Positions 48,580 to 57,827 of a DNA stretch of 64,000 nt are shown one piece after another; the first letter of the stretch is position 1, and each line of letters begins with the position of its first letter. A program made the position numbers and the translations under genes. Below the pieces are notes generated by a model. That model had not been told where the DNA came from. It ran no database searches and saw only the letters and a list, made by a program, of their open reading frames with translations. This DNA is from Streptomyces diastatochromogenes (GTDB lineage: Bacteria > Actinomycetota > Actinomycetes > Streptomycetales > Streptomycetaceae): contig NZ_MCGQ01000023.1 of the NCBI RefSeq assembly GCF_002242805.1, positions 186,421-250,420 on the forward strand, read 5' to 3'.

Positions 48580-51468
48580 TCAGACCGTCTCCAGCGCGCA
48601 TTCGGCCCAGATGACCTTGCCCTGCGTGGTGTAGCGCGTGCCCCAGCTCTGCGACAGCTGCGCCACGAGGAACAGACCACGGCCTCCCTCGTCGGTGCTG
48701 GCCGCCCGGCGCAGGTGCGGGGCGGTGTTGCTGGTGTCGGAGACCTCGCAGATCAGGTTGTGGGCGTGCAGCAGCCGTACCCGGATGGGCCCGGCCCCGT
48801 GGCGGACGGCATTGGTGACCAGCTCGCTGAGGATCAGTTCGGCGGCGAACGCGGTCTCGTCGAGTCCCCAGTCGGCCAGCTTCCGTAGGGCGTCCGCGCG
48901 GACCTCGCCGACCAGGGCCGGGTCGGCGGCCAGGTCCCAGGTGGCGATCCGGTTCCGGTCCACGGCGTGGGTACGGGCGACCAGCAGGGCGATGTCGTCG
49001 TAGGGGTGGTCGGGCGCCACGAGGTCCAGCACGGTCTGACAGGTCTCGTCGGGTGTGTGCTCGGGGTGCGCCAGGGCGCCGCTCAGATGCTCCAGCACCT
49101 CGTCGACATCGCGGTTCCGGTCCTCGATGAGCCCGTCGGTGTACAGGACCAGCTGGCTGTCCTCCGGCAGGTGGATCTCGGCCATCTCGAAGGGCAGGCC
49201 GCCGAGGCCGAGCGGGGGTCCGGCGGGCAGGTCGGGGAAGGAGACGGTGCCGTCGGGGCGGACGAGGGCGGGCGGGGGGTGGCCGGCGCGGGCCATGGCG
49301 CACTGCTGGGTGGTCGGGTCGTAGACGGCGTACAGACAGGTCGCTCCGATGATGCCGAAGTCCTCGGGCTCGGGATCCTCCCGGTCGAGGCGGCCCACGA
49401 CGTTGTCGAGATGGGTGAGGACCTCGTCCGGGGGGAAGTCGAGTTCGGCGAAGCTGCGTGCGGCGGTGCGCAGGCGCCCCATGGTGGCGGCGGAGAGCAT
49501 GCCGTGGCCCACGACGTCACCGACGAAGAGGCCGACGCGCGTACCGGAGAGGGGGATGACGTCGTACCAGTCCCCGCCCACGTCGGATTCGGCGGGCAGG
49601 TAGCGGTGGGCGACCTCGACGGCGTCCAGGTCGGGCAGACCGTGCGGGAGCAGGCTGCGCTGCAGGGCCAGGACCATGGCGCGTTCGTGGGTGTAGCGCC
49701 GGGCGTTGTCCATGGACAGGGCGGCGCGCCCGGCCAGCTCCTGGGCCAGCGAGCGGTCGTCGTCCCCGAAGGGGGCGGGGTCCTGCGAGCGGTAGAAGCT
49801 GGCGACGCCCAGGACGACGCCGCGGGCGACCAGCGGGACGGTGATGAGGGAGTGGACGGCGGTCAGCAGCTGTTCGCTCAGTTCGGGCTCGTGGGCGAGC
49901 CAGCCCGCGGCGACCTTCAGGTCAGGCTCCAGCACCGCCCGCCCACTGACCAGGCACCGCAGCTGCGGTGTGGTCGGGCCGAAGTCGGGCTTCTTGCCGA
50001 CCGGGCTGAAGGGAAGGTCGTCGCGGATACCGCGGATCACCACACGCCGCAGGTCACCGAGGGGGTCGGTGGACTCCTCGCCGCGCAGTACGGCCTCGGG
50101 CAGGTCGATCGTGACGAAATCGGCCAGTCCTGGGATCGCCGTCTCGGCGAGTTCCTCGGCCGTGCGGCGCACGTCCAGGGTCGTGCCGATGCTGGCGCTG
50201 GCCTCGGACAGCAGCTCCAGACGGCGGCGCGCGGCCAGGGCGTACTCCCCGACGGACGGCTCCCCCACCATGACGAGCCCGCTCGCCAGCGGCTGGGAGT
50301 CGGAGGGAAGGTCGGGCGTCCCGGCGGGGGCGGCGGGGGACGTGGGGGCCGTGGGGGCCGTGGGGGCCGCAAGGCCGGTCCGCTCACCGATCGCGCCGCC
50401 CTCGACCGGCGCGGCTCCGGCATGGCGACCGGGCATCAGGTCGGCGGAGAGGCGGTCGGGCACCAGGAGGACCGGACGGTCTCCGGGCGGCCGGACGAGG
50501 GACAGGGCGGCGAGCAGCGCGCTGCCCGCGGTCTCGTCCGCCAGGCTCGGGAAGGCGCCGGCCGGCCGGAATGCGGGGCCCGTGAGGACGGCTTCGATGG
50601 CGATGCCCTCCACCCCGGAGGCGCTCGTCGTCGGCCGGCTCACGAGCGTGACCCGCCGGCCGTCGGACAGGTTCACGTCCACCGCGGCCCGCTGGGCGCC
50701 GGAGATCAGCTCGGTGGCCCGGTCCAGGAGAACGGCGCGGTCGGCGGGGTGCAGCTCGGGGGCCAGTTCGTCGAGGCCGATGCGGTGGTGCGGCCCCGTG
50801 GCGGCATCGGCGCGGGCGTCCAGGTACGACCGCAGCAGCGCCCGCTCCCGCACGGTGCTCTGCCCCAGCAGCCGCCGTTCGACGGCCTCGGCCGCCTTGC
50901 GGATCATTGTGGCGAGCCCCGGATCCTCGGCGGCGCGCGGATAGCCGAAGCACAGGACGCCTTCGATGCGCCCGCTGAGCGGGTCGCGGACGGGAAGGGC
51001 ACGGCAGGCGTTGCCCTGGGCGCGCTCGGCGAAGTGCTCGGCGCCGTAGACCCGGATGAGTTGACGTTCCGCCAGCGCGAGACCGATGCCGTTGGTTCCG
51101 GCGTACCGCTCGGCGAACACGAATCCCGGGACGCGCTGGATCGCGGGGAGGGTTCTGGCGAAGGACGCGTCGCCGAAGCGGCGCAGGAGGACGGTCCCGC
51201 TCGCGTCGGCGACGGAGATGTTCATCCGGCTGCCGGCGAATGTGTACTGCAACCGGTCGAGCACCGGAGCGGCCGCGCGGACGAGCCTGCTCTCGGGATC
51301 GAAGTCGCCTCGGAAGGGAAGGTCGGCCTGGTCCGGCGAGAGACCCAGGGAGCGGGAGCGCTGCCAGGAACCCAGGATCGGCGACCGTACGCCTCCCTCG
51401 ACCGCCTCCCCCTGCAGGAACCGTTCACGGGTACGGGCGGGCCCTGCCCCGCCGGTCGCACGCCCCAT
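48580..51468 (-). CDS. GAF - GAF - SpoIIE phosphatase - anti-sigma-type ATPase regulator
   Basis: About 962 aa from ATG 51468; an ATG at 51549 is an alternative. The N-terminal third looks like the sensory region of AcoR/FhlA-type activators (LGSWQRSRSLGLSPDQ, RYAGTNGIGLALAE). After an APT-repeat linker comes a GAF domain (about 440-590), then a PP2C/SpoIIE phosphatase (about 620-830: ESDVGGDWYDVIPL, FVGDVVGHGMLSAATMG, LYTDGLIEDR), and a RsbW-like HATPase (about 850-960: LILSELVTNAVRHGAGPI, EGGRGLFLVAQLS). It probably dephosphorylates an anti-anti-sigma factor in response to a small ligand. Confidence 0.9.
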   Translation of the reverse strand: MGRATGGAGPARTRERFLQGEAVEGGVRSPILGSWQRSRSLGLSPDQADLPFRGDFDPESRLVRAAAPVLDRLQYTFAGSRMNISVADASGTVLLRRFGDASFARTLPAIQRVPGFVFAERYAGTNGIGLALAERQLIRVYGAEHFAERAQGNACRALPVRDPLSGRIEGVLCFGYPRAAEDPGLATMIRKAAEAVERRLLGQSTVRERALLRSYLDARADAATGPHHRIGLDELAPELHPADRAVLLDRATELISGAQRAAVDVNLSDGRRVTLVSRPTTSASGVEGIAIEAVLTGPAFRPAGAFPSLADETAGSALLAALSLVRPPGDRPVLLVPDRLSADLMPGRHAGAAPVEGGAIGERTGLAAPTAPTAPTSPAAPAGTPDLPSDSQPLASGLVMVGEPSVGEYALAARRRLELLSEASASIGTTLDVRRTAEELAETAIPGLADFVTIDLPEAVLRGEESTDPLGDLRRVVIRGIRDDLPFSPVGKKPDFGPTTPQLRCLVSGRAVLEPDLKVAAGWLAHEPELSEQLLTAVHSLITVPLVARGVVLGVASFYRSQDPAPFGDDDRSLAQELAGRAALSMDNARRYTHERAMVLALQRSLLPHGLPDLDAVEVAHRYLPAESDVGGDWYDVIPLSGTRVGLFVGDVVGHGMLSAATMGRLRTAARSFAELDFPPDEVLTHLDNVVGRLDREDPEPEDFGIIGATCLYAVYDPTTQQCAMARAGHPPPALVRPDGTVSFPDLPAGPPLGLGGLPFEMAEIHLPEDSQLVLYTDGLIEDRNRDVDEVLEHLSGALAHPEHTPDETCQTVLDLVAPDHPYDDIALLVARTHAVDRNRIATWDLAADPALVGEVRADALRKLADWGLDETAFAAELILSELVTNAVRHGAGPIRVRLLHAHNLICEVSDTSNTAPHLRRAASTDEGGRGLFLVAQLSQSWGTRYTTQGKVIWAECALETV

Positions 51469-51871
51469 GGGCGTCGGTTCCCCGCCGGACCGCACCACTC
51501 TTCGCCTCGCTCGCACTCGGATCAGTTGGAATTCACCTAAACCCGGCATTGACGAGGATACGGTGATTACGGGCGCGAGTCATGGCGTGCCGGGTCGATC
51601 ACACTCAGTGACCGGACGGGACCGTCCGTCAACGGATGCCGCGGCCGGTGCCCTGGCCGACGGGAGCGGTGGCCCCGGAGGCAGCCGAGGTCGGGCACGG
51701 CAGCGCCGGCGGGTGTTCGTTGACGTCAAAAGTACGCCCCAGCAAGCCGGTTCGTGCGACTCGGCACCTCCGCCCGAGTCGCGGCCGACCCGTTCGAGGC
51801 GCACGATGGACTCAGGGGAACTCCGCCCCGCGAGCCGGTGACCAGGCCGTGGGGCCGGCCGAGGAACAGCC
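51469..51871. other. 403-bp intergenic region between divergent genes
   Basis: Holds the promoters of the SpoIIE-type gene (left) and of the unknown gene at 51872. TTGACG hexamers occur at 51549 and about 51719, and a GACGG/CCGTC small hairpin near 51613-51632, but no convincing -10 or operator can be assigned. No coding sequence is supported. Confidence 0.5.
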
Positions 51872-52747
51872 ATGACCCACACCGAACTTCAGCCGGGCGG
51901 CATCGAATCGGAGAACCATCCCTGGAAGATCCGCCTCGTCAAACATCCGAAGCGGTTTGAATCATCGCACTTCGTCGCTGCCAAGAAGACGGCCCACGCG
52001 ATCCTGCACGCCATGGACGACCAGGACCTGCCCTATGGGCCGAGGCCCGTCGATCCGGGGGCGGGACCGAACCGTCCCGAGCACTGGGAGATGCACCACG
52101 GCGGCAGCCTCTGGGTCAAGGGGCCCAACCGGTGGCTGATGTACCGCGCCCGGGTCGGCATCGAGTGGAGCATGCAGTTCTGCGCCGACCCCGAGAAGGT
52201 CGACCGGCTCCGGCTGGAGGCCGCCGAGCTGATCGACGCCTTCCCGCTCACCCTGCCCGCCCTGGCGGAACTGGGCTACGAGCGCGCCGAGGAACTGCTG
52301 CGCACGCCCATCAAGGACGCCGACGGGGTCGAGGCCTGGACCGACTCCCTGTTCAACTCCTGTGTGCCGCTGAGCCACGCGAACCACCAGGGGATCCTTC
52401 CCAAGGTGCCCGGTGAGCACCACTATCCCTGGCCCGTGAAGGGCGCGGACTTCGTCCGGTTCGACGACTTCCAGCTCTGGGTGACCCTGCCGGACGGCAC
52501 CCACGGCGCCGTCGCCCCGGTGGACCGCCGCGGCTCCGGCGACGGGCACGTCCGCCTGGCCTTCGTCCCCGAAGGCAGTGAAGCCGCCGCGACCATCGCG
52601 GAGGCGCAGGAACGCGGACTGATGGCCGTCCTGCCGGCGAACAGCGACGTGGCCATGCAGGCCTTCGCCCAGCAGATCACGCCCGGCCGGCACACCGCCG
52701 CCGGTCCCCTGTCCGCCGCCGCGGCACGGCACGGCGGCCGCCGCTAG
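51872..52747 (+). CDS. Conserved hypothetical protein
   Basis: 291 aa soluble protein; no family is recognised with certainty. The first half is rich in Trp, His and Pro (NHPWKIRLVKHPKRFESSHFV split by charged residues, PEHWEMHHGGSLWVKGPNRWLMYRARVGIEWSM). The middle has PLTLPALAELGYERAEELL and the end is Ala/His/Arg-rich. A GAGGAAC stretch precedes the ATG. No signal peptide or membrane helix. Its neighbours are unrelated in strand or spacing, so context gives little help. Confidence 0.75.
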   Translation: MTHTELQPGGIESENHPWKIRLVKHPKRFESSHFVAAKKTAHAILHAMDDQDLPYGPRPVDPGAGPNRPEHWEMHHGGSLWVKGPNRWLMYRARVGIEWSMQFCADPEKVDRLRLEAAELIDAFPLTLPALAELGYERAEELLRTPIKDADGVEAWTDSLFNSCVPLSHANHQGILPKVPGEHHYPWPVKGADFVRFDDFQLWVTLPDGTHGAVAPVDRRGSGDGHVRLAFVPEGSEAAATIAEAQERGLMAVLPANSDVAMQAFAQQITPGRHTAAGPLSAAAARHGGRR

Positions 52748-52860
52748 CGCACAGGCCGCACTCGATCGTTCCGCGCAAACACCTTGACGAGCTAAGTCTT
52801 GTTACGCAACCCTCCTCTCAGGAGTCGACGACGGACGACGACGAGGAGGCCGGTCTCACG

Positions 52861-53367
52861 ATGGAGTGGACGGGCGCGCGGTACGCGGACAAACCGACGG
52901 TCGAGGTCGCGACCTGGATCAACGCCCCGCTGGAGCGGGTGTGGACCCTGGTCTCGGATGTGAGCCTGATGCCGGCCATGAGCGAGGAGCTGCAGTCGGT
53001 CACGTGGCTCGACGGGGCCACCGAACCCGCTGTCGGCGCCCGGTTCGTGGGGCGAAGCAGGCACGAGGCGTACGGGGAGTGGGAGACCACCTCACACGTC
53101 ATCGAGTACGAACCGCCGCGGGTGTTCGCCTGGGCGGTGCAGGACCCCGCTCACCCCAGCGCCGTCTGGCGCTATCGGTTCGCGCCCAAGGACGGCGGGA
53201 CCGAACTCTCCCAGTGGATGCAGATGGGCCCCGGGCGTTCGGGCCTGTCCTTCGCGATCGACGCCATGCCGGAGAAGGAACAGAAGATCGTGTTCGTACG
53301 CATGCGTGAGTTCGAGCGCAACATCGCCGTCACCCTGGAACACATCAAGAAGCTGGCGGAGGCCTGA
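52861..53367 (+). CDS. SRPBCC/START-like lipid- or ligand-binding protein
   Basis: 168 aa of the polyketide-cyclase/SRPBCC fold: VEVATWINAPLERVWTLVSDVSLMPAMSEELQSVTWLDG is the usual N-terminal strand-helix pattern, followed by GARFVGRSRH, EYEPPRVFAWAV and YRFAPKDGGTELSQWM. These proteins bind hydrophobic small molecules. A GGAGG lies about 11 bases before the ATG, preceded by an AT-richer segment with TTGACG at 52784. First gene of an operon with an F420-type oxidoreductase and an HxlR regulator. Confidence 0.87.
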   Translation: MEWTGARYADKPTVEVATWINAPLERVWTLVSDVSLMPAMSEELQSVTWLDGATEPAVGARFVGRSRHEAYGEWETTSHVIEYEPPRVFAWAVQDPAHPSAVWRYRFAPKDGGTELSQWMQMGPGRSGLSFAIDAMPEKEQKIVFVRMREFERNIAVTLEHIKKLAEA

Positions 53368-54425
53368 TGCGGACCGCGACGACGATCGAGGCGGCGGGCG
53401 GGGAGTCCTGGTCGGAGCAGACGGACTTCGTGGTCGAGGCCGAGAAGCTGGGGCTCGACATCTGCTGGGTCGCCGAGGCATGGGGCTCCGACGCGCCCTC
53501 CGCCCTGGGCTTCTACGCGGCCCGCACGGACCACATGCTGCTCGGCTCGGCGGTCATGCAGGTCGGCACGCGCACCCCGGTGGCGCTGGCCCAAACGGCC
53601 ATCACGTTGTCCAACCTCTCCGGCGGGCGCTTCGTACTGGGCCTGGGCCCGTCCGGTCCGCAGGTGATGGAAGGGCTGCACGGGGTGCCCTTCGCCCGGC
53701 CGCTGGCCCGTGTCCGCGAGACCGTGGAGATCGTGCGCCAGGCGATGGAGGGCGCCAAAATCTCCTACTCCGGAAGCGAGTTCCACATCCCTCTGCCGGG
53801 CGGGGACGCCAGGCCCATGCGGCTCTCTCTGCGCGCCGAGCACCGGATCCCGGTCTACCTGGCCGCCCTGTCGCCCGCCATGCTCCGGCTGACGGGGCAG
53901 GTCGCGGACGGCTGGCTCGGTACGAGCTTCGTACCGGAGGGCGCGGCGGAGGCCTACTTCGCCCCTCTCGACGAAGGTCTGGCCCGCAGCGGGCGCAGCC
54001 GCGCCGACGTGGATGTCTGCCAGGGCGCCGAGGTGTCGTTCGCGCCGGACGAGGAGGCACTGAGCGCCATGGTCGCCGGCCGCAAGAAGGAACTGGCCTT
54101 CAGCCTGGGCGGGATGGGCTCGGCCTCGACCAACTTCTACAACCAGGCGTACAGCCGCCAGGGCTGGGCGGAGGTGGCCGCGGACGTACGCGAGCGGTGG
54201 CAGGCGGGTGACCGGGACGGCGCGGTGCGGCTGGTCACCGACGAGATGGTGCTCGCCACCACCCTGATCGGCACCGAGGACATGGTGCGGCAGCGACTGC
54301 GGGTGTGGCGCGACGCCGGTGTGGACACAGTCCGTCTCTACCCGGCCGGTGACAGCCTGGACGCTCGGCTTGCCACACTGGGCCGGGCGATCGAACTGGT
54401 CCGCGAAGTCGGAGGTGCCCCGTGA
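53367..54425 (+). CDS. Luciferase-like, probably F420-dependent oxidoreductase
   Basis: 352 aa TIM-barrel LLM protein: DFVVEAEKLGLDICWVAEAWGSDAP, GSAVMQVGTRTPVALAQTAITL, GRFVLGLGPSGPQVMEGLHG. This matches the mycobacterial/actinobacterial F420-dependent group rather than FMN monooxygenases. It reduces or oxidises an unknown substrate. Its ATG uses the last base of the SRPBCC stop (TGATG) and its stop overlaps the HxlR GTG, so the three are coupled. Confidence 0.88.
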   Translation: MRTATTIEAAGGESWSEQTDFVVEAEKLGLDICWVAEAWGSDAPSALGFYAARTDHMLLGSAVMQVGTRTPVALAQTAITLSNLSGGRFVLGLGPSGPQVMEGLHGVPFARPLARVRETVEIVRQAMEGAKISYSGSEFHIPLPGGDARPMRLSLRAEHRIPVYLAALSPAMLRLTGQVADGWLGTSFVPEGAAEAYFAPLDEGLARSGRSRADVDVCQGAEVSFAPDEEALSAMVAGRKKELAFSLGGMGSASTNFYNQAYSRQGWAEVAADVRERWQAGDRDGAVRLVTDEMVLATTLIGTEDMVRQRLRVWRDAGVDTVRLYPAGDSLDARLATLGRAIELVREVGGAP

Positions 54426-54928
54426 GCCCGGCTCGCCCGTCCTTCGCGAACTGGCCGTGCTCCGTGGCCCGCACGGTGGACATCATCGGTGACGCCTGGA
54501 CCTCTCTGATCCTGCGGGAGGCGTTCTACGGCAGTCGCCGGTTCGACGAGTTCCAGCAGCAGTTGGGCATCGCCCGCAACACGCTGACCGACCGGCTGCG
54601 CCGCCTCGTCGACGAGGGACTCATGGAGAAGTGGCTCTACGAGAGCGAGCCGCCGCGCCACGAGTACCACCTGACCGAGAAGGGACACGACTTCTTCCCG
54701 GTCCTCGCCGCCATCACCCGCTGGGGCGACCGGTGGCTCGCGGGTGAGGAGGGCGCACCCGTCACCCTCCATCACGATGTGTGCGACCACGACGCCCACG
54801 CCGAGGTGGTCTGCTCCGCGTGCGGCGAGCAGATGCGCTCCGCGGACACGTCCATCCGGCTGGGCCCCGGCTATCCGGAGCGCCTCAAGGCACGGCCCGA
54901 CATCCAGCGCCGTTTCGCTGGATCCTGA
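54422..54928 (+). CDS. HxlR-family transcriptional regulator
   Basis: 168 aa. Winged HTH: WPCSVARTVDIIGDAWTSLILREAFYGSRRFDEFQ, LGIARNTLTDRLRRLVDEGLM, YHLTEKGHDFFPVLAAITRWGDRW. The C-terminal 40 residues add a CDHDAH...CSAC segment that might bind metal. Last gene of the SRPBCC/LLM operon, overlapping by GTGA. It probably regulates that operon in response to redox state or the substrate. Confidence 0.9.
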   Translation: MSPARPSFANWPCSVARTVDIIGDAWTSLILREAFYGSRRFDEFQQQLGIARNTLTDRLRRLVDEGLMEKWLYESEPPRHEYHLTEKGHDFFPVLAAITRWGDRWLAGEEGAPVTLHHDVCDHDAHAEVVCSACGEQMRSADTSIRLGPGYPERLKARPDIQRRFAGS

Positions 54929-55025
54929 GGGCGGGTCCGGCTGCCCGTGCGACCGCGATCCGACCGCAAGTCCCTGGTGGGGGGGTGGAGAAGGCGCGCG
55001 GTGGGGCAGCAGGCATGATCACCAC

Positions 55026-55403
55026 GTGACCAAGACATGGCGGGGCCGGGCGGCGCGGTGGGCGATCGCCCTGGTGTGGTTCTACGAGGGGTTCTGGTGC
55101 AAGATCTGGCCGGGGCGGGCTGATCAGCGGGCGATCGTGGGCGACGTACCGTTCCTGCCGGAATGGGCGGTGACGGGGGCACTCCTCGGGATCGGCCTGG
55201 CGGAGGTCGCGATCGGCCTGTGGGTGCTGAGCGGGCGGCGGGCGCGGGCGGCCGCGATCGTGCAGACCGCGCTGGTGGTGGGGTTCAACCTGGGCGGTCT
55301 GCTCTTCGGCGCCGACCGGATCGACGAGCCGGGGCGGCTGGTGACGCAGGACCTGGCCTTCCTGGCGCTGATCTGGATGGTGACGTGGGCGGTGGACGAG
55401 TGA
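55026..55403 (+). CDS. DoxX-like small membrane protein
   Basis: 125 aa with four predicted membrane helices. The start WAIALVWFYEGFWCKIWPG resembles the DoxX-like family (PF13781-type), followed by PEWAVTGALLGIGLAEVAIGLWVLSG, ARAAAIVQTALVVGFNLGGLLF and LAFLALIWMVTWA. The GTG has only a weak ribosome site. First of five genes joined by GTGA/ATGA overlaps. Exact function unknown. Confidence 0.75.
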   Translation: MTKTWRGRAARWAIALVWFYEGFWCKIWPGRADQRAIVGDVPFLPEWAVTGALLGIGLAEVAIGLWVLSGRRARAAAIVQTALVVGFNLGGLLFGADRIDEPGRLVTQDLAFLALIWMVTWAVDE

Positions 55404-56323
55404 CCGGGACACCGTGGGCGCGCGGCCGGTTGCTCGGCGGATTCGGCGGCCCGGGCCTGCTCTTCGGGCGGATGTACGAGGACTGGGGTGTCGAGCTGGC
55501 GGTCTTCCCGCCGCCGGGCGCCCGGGTGCTGTGTATCGCCTCGGCGGGTGACACGGCGGCAGCCCTGGCCGCGGCGGGGTACGAGGTGACGGCCGTGGAC
55601 GTCAATCCGGTGCAGCTCACGTACGCGCGCGAGCGGCTGGCCGGTGCTGCGACCCGGGAGGGAACGGCCGAGGCGGTCATGCGCCTGGGCCGGGGCACCG
55701 CGGCCCGGCTGCTGCCCGCCTGGCGACGGGCGGAGCTGCATGACTTCCTGGCGCTCGACGATCCGGTGGAGCAGCTCCGCCGCTGGCGGGCGGAGTTGGA
55801 CACTCCGGGGCTGCGCCGGTTGATGCGGGTCGCACTGCGGCCCGGCGGAGCCCTGGCGGTGGCCCTGCGCCCGTCGTTCGCCGGCGTCGTCCCCCCGCGT
55901 TTCGACGAGGTGCTGCGCCGACGCCTCGAACGGACCGTGGGCAGGCATCCCAACGCGCACAATCCGTGGCTGTGGCGCCTGTTGGCAGGGGCCGAGCCGC
56001 CGGGCACCCCGCCGCCCCGGGCTCCGGGCGTCCGGCTGGTCCACGACGACGTGGTGCACGCGTTGGAGCAGGCGCCGTGCGGTTCCTACGAGGCGGTGAC
56101 GCTCTCCAACGTCCTGGACGGGCCCGGCCCCGACTTCGCCCGTCGGCTGCGGGCCGCCGTGCGCCACGCGGTGCGGCCGGGCGGAGTGGTGGTGCTGCGC
56201 AGCGCCCGGGAGCCGGGCCCGGGCGGACCGGGCTGGGCGGCGGAGGACCGCTCGGCGTTGTGGGGTGTGGTGCGTGTGGTGCGGCTCGGGGGCGATGCCG
56301 CGGATCGGAGGATCGACCCGTGA
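55400..56323 (+). CDS. BtaA-like/DUF3419 SAM-dependent transferase-like protein
   Basis: 307 aa. A SAM-binding loop VLCIASAGDTAAALAAAGYEVTAVDVNPVQLTYARERLAG resembles DUF3419/BtaA, the 3-amino-3-carboxypropyl transferase that makes betaine lipids. The motif SAGxxxxxL and DVNPxQ are typical. A middle helical region (LGRGTAARLLPAWRRAELHDFLAL) also fits, and a second motif-like TLSNVLDGPGPDFARRL follows. It is likely a transferase on a lipid or polar headgroup; the substrate is unproven. Confidence 0.65.
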   Translation: MTGTPWARGRLLGGFGGPGLLFGRMYEDWGVELAVFPPPGARVLCIASAGDTAAALAAAGYEVTAVDVNPVQLTYARERLAGAATREGTAEAVMRLGRGTAARLLPAWRRAELHDFLALDDPVEQLRRWRAELDTPGLRRLMRVALRPGGALAVALRPSFAGVVPPRFDEVLRRRLERTVGRHPNAHNPWLWRLLAGAEPPGTPPPRAPGVRLVHDDVVHALEQAPCGSYEAVTLSNVLDGPGPDFARRLRAAVRHAVRPGGVVVLRSAREPGPGGPGWAAEDRSALWGVVRVVRLGGDAADRRIDP

Positions 56324-57084
56324 GGTATCTGCTGCAGCGTCATCCCGTGGCCATCCGCACGCGCTTCGCGCACTCGCTGGTGTTGACGTACGCACTGCCG
56401 GCCGAGGTGCTGCGCCCGCTGGTGCCACCGGGTCTGGAGCTGGACACATACGGGGAGTACGGGTTCGTGGCGGCCGCGCTGGTCGACACCCGTGCCCTGC
56501 GACCGGCGGCTCTGCCCGCCCGTCTCGGGGCGGACTACATGCTCACCGGCTACCGCGTCTTCACCCGTTTCCGCACCCCGGGCGGCCGTGTCATGCGCGG
56601 ACTGCGCATCCTGCGCAGCGACACCGACAGCAGGCTGATGGTGCTCGGCGGCAACCTGATGACCCGCTACAACTACCGGTTGGCCCGGATCAGCAGCCAA
56701 GTCGAGACCGACACACTGGAGTTCCGGGTGGACAGCGCCGACGGCCGGGCGGATCTGCACGTGTGTGCCGATCTCGGCAGCGCGCCGGCGCCGCTGCCCG
56801 AAGGCAGCCCCTTCGCGGACGCGCGCGCCGCCCGGCGCTTCGCGGGCCCGCTGCCGTACACCTTCGAGTACGAACCGCAGACCCGCTCGATGATCGTGAT
56901 CAAGGCGTTCCGCACCCACTGGGACCCGCAGCCGGTTTCGGTGGACGTGCGCCGTCTGACCTTCTTCGACCACGCCCCGTTCGCCGGCACGCGGCCGATC
57001 CTCGCCAACGCCTTCCACGTCGCCGACGTGGAGTACGGCTGGGAACGAGGCCTGCGCCGGACCGAAACCGGTGGTGAGCGATGA
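56320..57084 (+). CDS. DUF2071-family protein
   Basis: 254 aa. The start RHPVAIRTRFAHSLVLTYALPAEVLRPLVPPGLELDTYGEYGFVAAALVDTRALRP is a DUF2071 (YqjF-like) pattern, split here by context: a beta-rich acetoacetate-decarboxylase-like fold with FRTPGGRVMRGLRILRSDTDS and MTRYNYRLARI. The biochemical role is unknown. GTGA overlap with the upstream transferase gene and ATGA with the next gene. Confidence 0.8.
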   Translation: MRYLLQRHPVAIRTRFAHSLVLTYALPAEVLRPLVPPGLELDTYGEYGFVAAALVDTRALRPAALPARLGADYMLTGYRVFTRFRTPGGRVMRGLRILRSDTDSRLMVLGGNLMTRYNYRLARISSQVETDTLEFRVDSADGRADLHVCADLGSAPAPLPEGSPFADARAARRFAGPLPYTFEYEPQTRSMIVIKAFRTHWDPQPVSVDVRRLTFFDHAPFAGTRPILANAFHVADVEYGWERGLRRTETGGER

Positions 57085-57827
57085 TCCGCCGCTCCGGCGT
57101 CCGGGACGTGATCGCCTACAACTGGCCGCGGTACACGGCCGGTCTGGCCGCCGCGGCGGCCTCGGCCGCACTCGCCGACCGGCTGCCACGGCGACTGCGC
57201 ACCATGGCCCGGGCCGGCTCCGCCGCCGCGATCGGTCTGCTCGCTTCCGCCACGGTCGCGAGCTGGCTCGTGTACGACCGCTCGGAACTGTACGACTACG
57301 ACTGGCTGGACGCGCTGCTGCCGCAGGCGCCGTCCGCGCACGTGGTGGTGGGCACCGGCCTCGACGAGGCGAGTGTCCCGCTGGCCGCCCGCTGGCCGGC
57401 CTCCCGGCAGATCGCCGTCGACCTCTACGACCCGGCTGTGATGACCGAGGGTTCGGTGCGCCGCGCCCGGCGCAGGGTGCCTCCGCCGCCGCACGCCGTG
57501 CCCGGCCGGCCGGATGCGCTGCCGGTGCGCCCGGGCCTGGCGGATGCCGTCTTCCTGATATTCGCCGCCCACGAGCTGCGGCAGGCGCGGGACAGGGAGC
57601 GGCTGTTCGTCGAGTGCGCTCGGGCGCTGCGTCCGGGCGGACGCCTGGTCCTGGTGGAACACCTGCGGGACGGCGCGAACACGGCCGTCTTCGGTCCGGG
57701 TGCCTGGCATTTCCTCCCCCGGGGAGAGTGGCTGCGGCTGGCCGCGCATGCCGGGCTGCGTCCGGCGGCCGAGCGCCGCATCGCGGGCCTGGTCACGGCG
57801 TTCGCCTTCACCAAGGGGTGGGAGTGA
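57081..57827 (+). CDS. Membrane-anchored class I methyltransferase-like protein
   Basis: 248 aa. An N-terminal membrane segment (about 20-65: TAGLAAAAASAALADRL, GSAAAIGLLASATVASWLVY) precedes a methyltransferase-like domain: HVVVGTGLDEASVPLAARWP in place of the usual glycine motif, QIAVDLYDP for motif II, LADAVFLIFAAHELR for motif IV, LRPGGRLVLVEHLRDG for motif post-IV. It may modify a membrane lipid or a partner of the operon. Coupled on both sides by 4-base overlaps. Confidence 0.78.
   Translation: MIRRSGVRDVIAYNWPRYTAGLAAAAASAALADRLPRRLRTMARAGSAAAIGLLASATVASWLVYDRSELYDYDWLDALLPQAPSAHVVVGTGLDEASVPLAARWPASRQIAVDLYDPAVMTEGSVRRARRRVPPPPHAVPGRPDALPVRPGLADAVFLIFAAHELRQARDRERLFVECARALRPGGRLVLVEHLRDGANTAVFGPGAWHFLPRGEWLRLAAHAGLRPAAERRIAGLVTAFAFTKGWE

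Noticed and set aside
50340..50372. Tandem GTGGGGGCC repeats as a separate regulatory element
   Set aside because: They encode the APTAPTAP linker of the SpoIIE-type protein and need no other explanation.
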